64,000 nt of DNA from positions 372,001 through 436,000 of the forward strand of contig NZ_PYSY02000001.1 in assembly GCF_003049685.1 (NCBI RefSeq), read 5' to 3'. Origin of the DNA: Brucella pituitosa (lineage in GTDB: Bacteria; Pseudomonadota; Alphaproteobacteria; Rhizobiales; Rhizobiaceae). Below the pieces are notes generated by a model. It was not told the origin of the DNA, did no database searches, and saw only the letters and a program-made list of their open reading frames with translations. This document shows positions 57,986 to 64,000 of this stretch, piece by piece; positions within the stretch are counted from its first letter, which is position 1, and each line of letters opens with the position of its first letter. The translations under genes were made by a program, and so were the position numbers.

Positions 57986-59251
57986 TCAGGCCGAGAAATA
58001 ATTTTGCGTGCCGTGCGCCTCGATAGCCTGTGCAAGGCGTTCCAGCGCATGAACATAGGCTGCCGAGCGGACAGTAACCTTGTGCTGCTTGGCATGGTTC
58101 CAGATGGCACGGCCTTCGCGTTCCATGATGGTTTTCAGGCGTTCATGGATTTCTTCAAGCGTCCAGTAATAGCCCTGGCGGTTCTGAACCCATTCAAAAT
58201 AGGAAACCGTCACGCCACCGGCATTGGCCAGAATATCCGGCAGAACGATAACGCCCTTTTCCTCAAGGATTTTGTCGGCTTCTGGCGTCACAGGACCGTT
58301 TGCGAGCTCAACAATCAGTTTGCTCTTGATGGATGCAGCATTGTCGACATGGATCATGTTTTCCATGGCGCTTGGTGCCAGAACATCGCAATCAACAGCA
58401 AGCAGTTCATCAGCGCTGATCGCCTCATGGCCCTTGTTGCCGGCGGTGGAAACAACCGACTTACCCTGTTCTTTTGCAGCCAGCAGCAGATCGAGATCAA
58501 GACCATTCGCGCAATAAACAGCGCCCGACGAATCCGATACGGCTACAATCTTGTGGCCGTCGCTGGCCATAAGTTTCGCAAAGAACTGACCGGCATTGCC
58601 GAAACCCTGAACTGTGACGCGGAGCTGTGCAGCGAGGCCGAGATCGTGTGCCAAATGGCGAACCAGATAGAAGCCGCCGCGTGCAGTTGCATCGTTACGG
58701 CCCAGCGAGCCGCCTAGCGCCAATGGCTTGCCGGTGATAACCGCAGGCGAAGACTGGCCGACGATCTGCGAATATTCGTCTGCCATCCAGCCCATGATCA
58801 TGGAATTGGTATAGACATCCGGTGCTGGAATATCGCGATCCGGGCCGATAATGCCGGAGAAAGCCTGAATATAGGCGCGTGAGAGACGCTCAAGCTCAGC
58901 CTTGGAAAGCTTGCGTGGATCAACCTGGATTGCACCCTTGCCGCCGCCGTAAGGCAGGTTCATGACGGCGCATTTGAAGGTCATCCAGAAAGCGAGGGTT
59001 TCGACTTCTTCAGCCGTTGATTCGGGGTGATAACGGATGCCGCCCTTGGTTGGTCCGCGGGTGTCGTCATAGCGGCAACGCCATGCAAGAAAGGATTTAC
59101 GCGAGCCGTCGTCCATGCGGATCATCAACCGCACTTTCATGGTTTCGCGGGCGTATTTCAGCTTTTCGATAACATCCGGATCGATATTGATATGGCTTGC
59201 GGCTTCATCAAGACGAACGAGCGCACTTTCAAGTAGATTTTCCCTAGTCAC
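57986..59251 (-). CDS. gdhA: Glutamate dehydrogenase (Glu/Leu/Phe/Val family)
   Basis: A 421-residue hexameric-type dehydrogenase. The catalytic lysine motif is LPYGGGKGAIQVDPR, with DIPAPDVYTNSMIMGWM and the nucleotide-binding QGFGNAGQFFAKLM. The C-terminal ILANAGGVTVSYFEWVQNRQG is typical. It interconverts glutamate and 2-oxoglutarate; the size fits the catabolic, NAD-type group, but cofactor use is uncertain. Two dyads lie upstream. Confidence 0.93.
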   Translation of the reverse strand: MTRENLLESALVRLDEAASHINIDPDVIEKLKYARETMKVRLMIRMDDGSRKSFLAWRCRYDDTRGPTKGGIRYHPESTAEEVETLAFWMTFKCAVMNLPYGGGKGAIQVDPRKLSKAELERLSRAYIQAFSGIIGPDRDIPAPDVYTNSMIMGWMADEYSQIVGQSSPAVITGKPLALGGSLGRNDATARGGFYLVRHLAHDLGLAAQLRVTVQGFGNAGQFFAKLMASDGHKIVAVSDSSGAVYCANGLDLDLLLAAKEQGKSVVSTAGNKGHEAISADELLAVDCDVLAPSAMENMIHVDNAASIKSKLIVELANGPVTPEADKILEEKGVIVLPDILANAGGVTVSYFEWVQNRQGYYWTLEEIHERLKTIMEREGRAIWNHAKQHKVTVRSAAYVHALERLAQAIEAHGTQNYFSA

Positions 59252-59339
59252 GAAATCACCTTTCTTGCTTTTATCCCTCTATAAAGAGGCGTTTATGAAC
59301 GCTTGAGTAGCGCTTCACGCAATAAAAGAAAAGAGAAAA

Positions 59340-59411
59340 GGACAACAATATTGTCCTATTTTGATAAAAACTATTTGGAGGCTTTCTAATATTATTAATC
59401 ACTAATATTAG
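59340..59411. promoter_or_regulatory. Two adjacent operator-like dyads upstream of gdhA
   Basis: Dyad 1: GGACAA (59340-59345) and TTGTCC (59351-59356), 5-nt spacer. Dyad 2: CTAATATTA (59386-59394) and TAATATTAG (59403-59411), 8-nt spacer. Both are perfect, 89-160 bp upstream of the gdhA ATG. Confidence 0.45.
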
Positions 59412-59489
59412 GGACGTAGCAGCCCCTTCCGGTCGTCCGAGAAGGCAACCAGAGCTTCGCGATATCCAGCCAAAACTAAAAAGTTTAGT

Positions 59490-60143
59490 TCAACCCTGTC
59501 TGAGATATCCGCGTTCTACGCCTTCTGCGATTATCCGCTGAGCGGCTTCCCAAAGTGTGTCCGATGCCTGCGAAATAGGCGCTTTTCTATCCAGTACGTC
59601 TGATGCGTTTACGCCCGGCGTGTGCCAGGTTCCGCCACTGGTGAAGAAGTTATGGAGGAGTGGCTGTAGCCTATCCATCGCGCGGGCGAACTGCGCTTCT
59701 GCCGTTTTGCGTGCCTCGAACTCATCCCACAACGCGCGGAACTCCAACGCCTGATCGTCGGGCAGAATGCCAAATATCCGGCTGGCTGCCTGTATTTCGC
59801 GCTCTTCCTGATCAAGCGCTCCCGCGTCGTCATAGATGAAGGTATCGCCTGCATCGATCTCAACGATGTCATGGATGATCAGCATCTTGAGCACACGCAG
59901 CGGGTCAACGTTCTCATTCGCATGTTCCTGCAAGACCATCGCCATCAGCACCAGCTCCCAGGTGTGCTCGGCATCATTTTCGCGCCGCGAGCCATCCAGA
60001 AGAGGTGTCCGTCGTATCACCTGCTTCAGTTTTTCGACTTCAAGAATAAACTGGAACTGCTGCCGCAATCTGGCATTCGGCACGAGACTTGCGAATTCGC
60101 CTTCAGGCAAATCGAGCGGCTTAAGCGGCAGTGTGTCGGTCAT
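59490..60143 (-). CDS. HD-domain metal-dependent phosphohydrolase (YfbR-like)
   Basis: A 217-residue HD-superfamily protein. Metal ligands: H in ENDAEHTWELVLMA, HD in LIIHDIVEIDAGDT, and a late D in RAMDRLQPLL. Related enzymes are nucleotide 5'-phosphatases. Substrate unknown. The ATG at 60143 fits the family; the frame continues upstream without similarity. Confidence 0.85.
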   Translation of the reverse strand: MTDTLPLKPLDLPEGEFASLVPNARLRQQFQFILEVEKLKQVIRRTPLLDGSRRENDAEHTWELVLMAMVLQEHANENVDPLRVLKMLIIHDIVEIDAGDTFIYDDAGALDQEEREIQAASRIFGILPDDQALEFRALWDEFEARKTAEAQFARAMDRLQPLLHNFFTSGGTWHTPGVNASDVLDRKAPISQASDTLWEAAQRIIAEGVERGYLRQG

Positions 60144-60388
60144 TAGCAATCCAGTCGAAGTTGATGTGGCGCGTTCAAATCGGGTTCCACTACTGTCCTT
60201 GTCAGACGCGAATTGCAACACTTGGGCCCTCCGATCTTCGCCATGTCGCGAAATGGTGCAAATGTCGTATTTGTGACGTCTTTTGACGCAAGCCTGCTGT
60301 CGATCTTGCTCGTGAGCCAATACAAATATCGTCAGAGATTTTTCGTGTGCCGCATGGGTGCATGAACCGTAAGACTGGTGGTTTGTAC
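60144..60388. promoter_or_regulatory. Divergent promoter region of the sox operon and HD gene
   Basis: 245 bp. GGTGGTTTGTAC lies just before the soxB ATG. No clear dyad or riboswitch was seen; glycine riboswitch elements were looked for and not found. Confidence 0.35.
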
Positions 60389-61642
60389 ATGTCCCGCTTT
60401 TCTGCAGCTTCTATCATTAAAAATGCGCTGTCCGGCAACAAGAACTGGAAGCCACAATGGCCGAATGCCGAGCCCAAGGCCGAATATGACGTGATCATCG
60501 TCGGCGCGGGCGGGCATGGTCTGGGTGCCGCCTATTATCTGGCCAAGGAACATGGCATCACCAATGTCGCGGTCATTGAAAAAGGCTGGCTTGGCGGCGG
60601 CAATACCGGGCGCAACACCACGATTATCCGCTCCAACTATCTCTATGATGAGAGCGCACATCTCTACGAACATGCGATGAAGCTGTGGGAAGGCTTGAGC
60701 CAGGACCTCAACTACAATGTCATGTTCTCGCAGCGCGGCGTGATGATGCTGGCGCATACGGTGCATGATGTGCAGAGCTTCAAGCGTCACATCCATGCCA
60801 ATCGTCTCAACGGCATCGACAATGAATGGCTAACCAAGGAGCAGGCGAAGGAATATTGCCCGCCGCTCGATATTTCAGCCAATGCGCGCTATCCGGTCGT
60901 CGGTGCCACCTTGCAGCGGCGCGGCGGCGTGGCCCGCCACGATGCGGTTGCATGGGGCTATGCACGCGGCGCGACCGAGCGCGGCGTCGATATCATCCAA
61001 AATTGCCCGGTCACGGCCATTCGTCGCGATGCGTCGGGTCGCGTGACCGGCGTGGATACGCCACGCGGTTTCATCAAGGCGAAGAAAGTGGCGGTTTCTG
61101 CTGCTGGCAGCACATCCGTCGTCATGGATACGGCAGGCGTGCGGATGCCGCTTGAAAGCTATCCGCTACAGGCGCTGGTGTCTGAGCCGGTCAAGCCGAT
61201 CTTCCCATGCGTGGTCATGTCCAACACGGTTCATGCCTATATCAGCCAGTCTGACAAGGGCGAGCTGGTGATTGGTTCGGGCACTGATCAATATGTGTCT
61301 TACAGCCAGCGTGGCGGCTTGCCACTGATCGAGCATACGCTTGCGGCCATCTGCGAAGTCTTCCCGATCTTCACCCGTATGCGGATGCTGCGCAAATGGG
61401 GCGGTATCGTTGACGTCACGCCGGATCGTTCGCCGATCATTGGCAAGACGCCGGTGCCGGGCCTCTTTGTCAATTGCGGCTGGGGCACGGGCGGCTTCAA
61501 GGCAACACCGGGTTCCGCGCATGTCTTCGCTCACACCATCGCGCGCGACGAACCACACTGGATCAACGCGCCATTCACGCTTGAACGCTTCACCACCGGT
61601 CGCCTGATCGATGAAGCGGCTGCTGCTGCTGTCGCGCACTAA
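60389..61642 (+). CDS. soxB: Sarcosine oxidase beta subunit
   Basis: A 417-residue FAD amine oxidase subunit. The Rossmann motif is [19 protein letters not shown], followed by [19 protein letters not shown], typical of heterotetrameric sarcosine oxidase. GNTGRN has the covalent FMN-binding His region later; family knowledge. The complex demethylates sarcosine to glycine with tetrahydrofolate. The ATG at 60389 is the family start. It is followed by soxD with a 19-bp gap. Confidence 0.94.
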   Translation: MSRFSAASIIKNALSGNKNWKPQWPNAEPKAEYDVIIVGAGGHGLGAAYYLAKEHGITNVAVIEKGWLGGGNTGRNTTIIRSNYLYDESAHLYEHAMKLWEGLSQDLNYNVMFSQRGVMMLAHTVHDVQSFKRHIHANRLNGIDNEWLTKEQAKEYCPPLDISANARYPVVGATLQRRGGVARHDAVAWGYARGATERGVDIIQNCPVTAIRRDASGRVTGVDTPRGFIKAKKVAVSAAGSTSVVMDTAGVRMPLESYPLQALVSEPVKPIFPCVVMSNTVHAYISQSDKGELVIGSGTDQYVSYSQRGGLPLIEHTLAAICEVFPIFTRMRMLRKWGGIVDVTPDRSPIIGKTPVPGLFVNCGWGTGGFKATPGSAHVFAHTIARDEPHWINAPFTLERFTTGRLIDEAAAAAVAH

Positions 61643-61661
61643 GGAAATAGGGGAAACACTA

Positions 61662-61967
61662 ATGCTTCTTATCCGTTGCCCTTATTGCGAGATGGAACGC
61701 CCAGAGCTGGAATTCGCCTATGCGGGCGAAGCGCATATTGCGCGCCCAGCCGACCCATCGACGTTGACCGATGATGAATGGCGCGACTTCCTGTTCACGC
61801 GCTCCAATCCGCGCGGCACCCATTATGAACGCTGGCGGCATATCAATGGCTGCGGCCGCTTTTTCAATGCGGTGCGCGACACGGTGAGCGACAAGTTTGT
61901 CACCACCTACAAGGCAGGCGAACCCCGTCCTGCTTTGGCAGAAACTCCGGCTGCGGAGACGAAATAA
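61662..61967 (+). CDS. soxD: Sarcosine oxidase delta subunit
   Basis: A 101-residue zinc-binding subunit. MLLIRCPYCEMERPELEF holds C-x2-C, and a later C is in INGCGRFFN. RSNPRGTHYERWRHINGC is highly conserved in SoxD. Its TAA overlaps the soxA ATG by one base. Confidence 0.94.
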   Translation: MLLIRCPYCEMERPELEFAYAGEAHIARPADPSTLTDDEWRDFLFTRSNPRGTHYERWRHINGCGRFFNAVRDTVSDKFVTTYKAGEPRPALAETPAAETK

Positions 61968-64000
61968 TGACCGATATGCGCATTCATAACAAAGGCCGTG
62001 TCAATAAGGCCAAGTCCGTTCGGTTCACCCTCAACGGCAAGACCTATTCCGGCTTTGAAGGTGATACGCTGGCATCCGCCATGCTTGCCAATGGCGAACA
62101 TCTGGCCGGTCGCTCGTTCAAATATCACCGCCCGCGCGGCATTCTTTCTGCCGGTTCCGAAGAGCCAAATGCACTGATGGGTGTTTCGCGTGGACCGGGC
62201 CGTTACGAGCCGAACACCCGCGCCACGGTGCTGGAACTCTATGATGGTCTCAAGGCCGAAACCCAGAACCATTGGCCGTCGCTGAAGCACGATGTCGGCG
62301 CGATCAATGATGCATTCTACATGTTCTTCTCGGCAGGCTTTTACTACAAGACCTTCATGTGGCCGAAAAGCTTCTGGAACAAGGTCTATGAGCCTTTCAT
62401 CCGTGGCGCCGCCGGTCTTGGCAAATCGCCTTCCGAACCCGATCCGGACACCTATGCCAGCCGCTATGCTTTCTGCGATGTGCTGATCGCCGGTGGTGGA
62501 CCTGCCGGTCTGGCTGCGGCTCTTGAAGCCGCAAAGAGCGGCGCGAAGGTTATCCTCGTTGACGAGCAGGCGGAATTTGGCGGCTCGCTTCTGTCGGAAC
62601 CGGAGCCGGTCATCAATGGCCGCGCAAGCTGGGACTGGCTCAATGAAACTATAGCAGCGCTGAAAGCCAATCCGAATGTCACGCTTTTGCCGCGCACGAC
62701 GGCCATTGGCTATTACCATCAGAACATGGTTGGTCTTTGCGAACGCCTGACCGATCATCAGGCCAAGCCTGCCTCCAATGCGCCGCGTGAGCGTATGTGG
62801 CGTGTGCGCGCAAAGCAGGTGGTGCTGGCGCAGGGCGCTATCGAAAAGCCACTGGTCTTTGCAGGCAATGACCGTCCCGGCGTGATGCTGGCATCGAGCG
62901 CACGCACCTATCTCAATCGCTATGGCGTTAAGGTCGGCAATCAGGCTGTCGTCGTCACCTCGCATGACAGTGCATGGCTTGCGGCTTTTGACCTCGCTGT
63001 TGCAGGTGTGAAGGTTCCGGCCATCATCGACGTGCGTTCAAGCGTTGCCGACAGCCTTATTAACCGCGCAAAAATGCTCGGCATTGAAACACTAACCGGC
63101 TGGACTGTGACGGATACCAGCGGACGCCATCGCGTGTCGTCTGTGCGGGCTAATCCGGTTTCCAATGGCTCGGTTGGTGCTGCACGTACCATTGCCTGCG
63201 ATGTGCTGCTGATGTCCGGTGGCTGGAATCCGAGCGTGCATCTGTTCTCGCACACGAAAGGCTCTCTCGTCTGGGATGAAGCGCGTCAGATTTATCTGCC
63301 GGGCGAACGCACCGAGGAAAGCCGCTGTGCCGGTGCAGGCAATGGCAATTTCGACCTGCAGGCCGCATTGCGCGAGGGTGCGGAAGCGGGTGCCGCTGCT
63401 GCCTCCGATGCCGGGCATAAGGCCAAAGCATCTGAATATGCAGTTGCCGGTGATTTCGTCTGTGACGGCGTAAGCTGTCGCGAACTGCCAACTGATCGCG
63501 ATCCGGGCAAGGCCAAAGCTTTCATCGATTTCCAGAACGATGTGACTGCCAAGGATATTCGTCTGGCCGTGCGCGAGGGTTTCCATTCCATCGAGCACGT
63601 CAAGCGCTATACCACCAATGGCATGGCGACCGATCAGGGCAAGACCTCGAACATTAACGGTCTGGCGGTTGCAGCCGATGCGCTCAAGCGCCCAACGCCT
63701 CAGGTTGGTCTCACCACCTTCCGCCCGCCTTATACTCCAACAACCTTTGGTGCTTTCTGCGGTTACAATCGCGGCAAGCTGTTTGATGTCACGCGCAAGA
63801 CGCCAATCGATAGCTGGGCCGAACAGCACGGTGCTGCTTTCGAGCCGGTCTCGCTGTGGCGTCGCGCATGGTACTTCCCGAAAACCGGCGAAGACATGCA
63901 TCAGGCCGTGGCGCGCGAGTGCAAGGCAACCCGCCAGTCACTCGGCATTTTCGACGCCTCAACGCTTGGCAAGATCGAAGTGGTTGGCCCGGATGCAGCG
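61967..64000 (+). CDS. soxA: Sarcosine oxidase alpha subunit (partial, runs off the window)
   Basis: 678 codons are present of about 1000 usual. An N-terminal 2Fe-2S-like/Fer2_4 region (about 15-100) has VRFTLNGKTYSGFEGDTLAS and SFKYHRPRGI. The NAD/FAD domain has VLIAGGGPAGLAAALEAA (about 172-188) and GNGNFDLQAALREG. The glycine-cleavage T-type folate domain begins near 600 (FEPVSLWRRAWYF). The missing 3' part should complete the folate domain; soxG normally follows. Confidence 0.95.
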   Translation, partial: MTDMRIHNKGRVNKAKSVRFTLNGKTYSGFEGDTLASAMLANGEHLAGRSFKYHRPRGILSAGSEEPNALMGVSRGPGRYEPNTRATVLELYDGLKAETQNHWPSLKHDVGAINDAFYMFFSAGFYYKTFMWPKSFWNKVYEPFIRGAAGLGKSPSEPDPDTYASRYAFCDVLIAGGGPAGLAAALEAAKSGAKVILVDEQAEFGGSLLSEPEPVINGRASWDWLNETIAALKANPNVTLLPRTTAIGYYHQNMVGLCERLTDHQAKPASNAPRERMWRVRAKQVVLAQGAIEKPLVFAGNDRPGVMLASSARTYLNRYGVKVGNQAVVVTSHDSAWLAAFDLAVAGVKVPAIIDVRSSVADSLINRAKMLGIETLTGWTVTDTSGRHRVSSVRANPVSNGSVGAARTIACDVLLMSGGWNPSVHLFSHTKGSLVWDEARQIYLPGERTEESRCAGAGNGNFDLQAALREGAEAGAAAASDAGHKAKASEYAVAGDFVCDGVSCRELPTDRDPGKAKAFIDFQNDVTAKDIRLAVREGFHSIEHVKRYTTNGMATDQGKTSNINGLAVAADALKRPTPQVGLTTFRPPYTPTTFGAFCGYNRGKLFDVTRKTPIDSWAEQHGAAFEPVSLWRRAWYFPKTGEDMHQAVARECKATRQSLGIFDASTLGKIEVVGPDAA

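Noticed and set aside
60144..60388. Glycine riboswitch upstream of the sarcosine oxidase operon
   Set aside because: No tandem glycine aptamer features seen.

Overview
This window looks like a chromosomal backbone segment of an alphaproteobacterium of the Brucella/Ochrobactrum group. The basis is the protein families (BA14K, DUF1150, DUF2849, DUF934, trimeric-type cysG, fused cysNC, a BlxR/BabR-like LuxR regulator beside metH), the gene order, and many roughly 100-bp palindromic intergenic repeats that resemble the Bru-RS/RIME-type elements of Brucella and rhizobia. The genus is an inference. I see no prophage, transposase, CRISPR array or toxin island.

Layout: 0-9.6 kb holds housekeeping and stress genes: hpf-ptsN, an Hsp20/DUF1150 pair, nth, a CysZ-like membrane protein, a PfkB kinase, a TRIC-type channel, the grpE-hrcA heat-shock pair and rph. 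9.6-13.4 kb holds rdgB-hemW and rsmI-yraN. 13.6-18.4 kb is a five-gene sulfite-reduction operon (cysG, DUF2849, nitrite/sulfite reductase, cysH, DUF934). 18.5-21.0 kb holds small genes, an MGMT and a BA14K protein. 21.4-26.3 kb holds metH and a LuxR-type quorum-sensing-like regulator. 26.7-30.4 kb is the sulfate-activation operon cysD-cysNC-cysQ, followed by tRNA-Pro(UGG).

30.7-36.8 kb is regulator-rich: a Crp/Fnr protein, a LuxR-type protein with a degenerate receiver, a 170-nt block of four consecutive hairpins in a gene-free stretch, glpR-glpD, and a GAF/Fis regulator without an AAA+ domain. The last of these faces an aldehyde dehydrogenase / alcohol dehydrogenase / DUF779 set. After a LacI regulator and an ABC exporter comes a thiamin operon on the minus strand (thiD-thiO-thiS-thiG-thiE-thiY-tenA-thiX) headed by a TPP riboswitch. 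The operon lacks thiC and a transporter ATPase gene, which suggests pyrimidine salvage. 49.9-59.3 kb holds a PAS-GGDEF-EAL protein, a copper ATPase with a clear CueR-type promoter, a membrane PQQ glucose dehydrogenase, cueR and glutamate dehydrogenase. The window ends in soxB-soxD-soxA (sarcosine oxidase), with soxA cut by the edge.

The least ordinary signals are these: (i) palindromic repeats whose outer end coincides with the stop codon of the adjacent gene in at least five places; (ii) a copy of the same repeat family apparently built into the variable P3 region of the TPP riboswitch; (iii) the four-hairpin block at 32474-32644; and (iv) several strong operator-like dyads upstream of metH, gdhA, the aldehyde dehydrogenase gene and the Crp-like gene.
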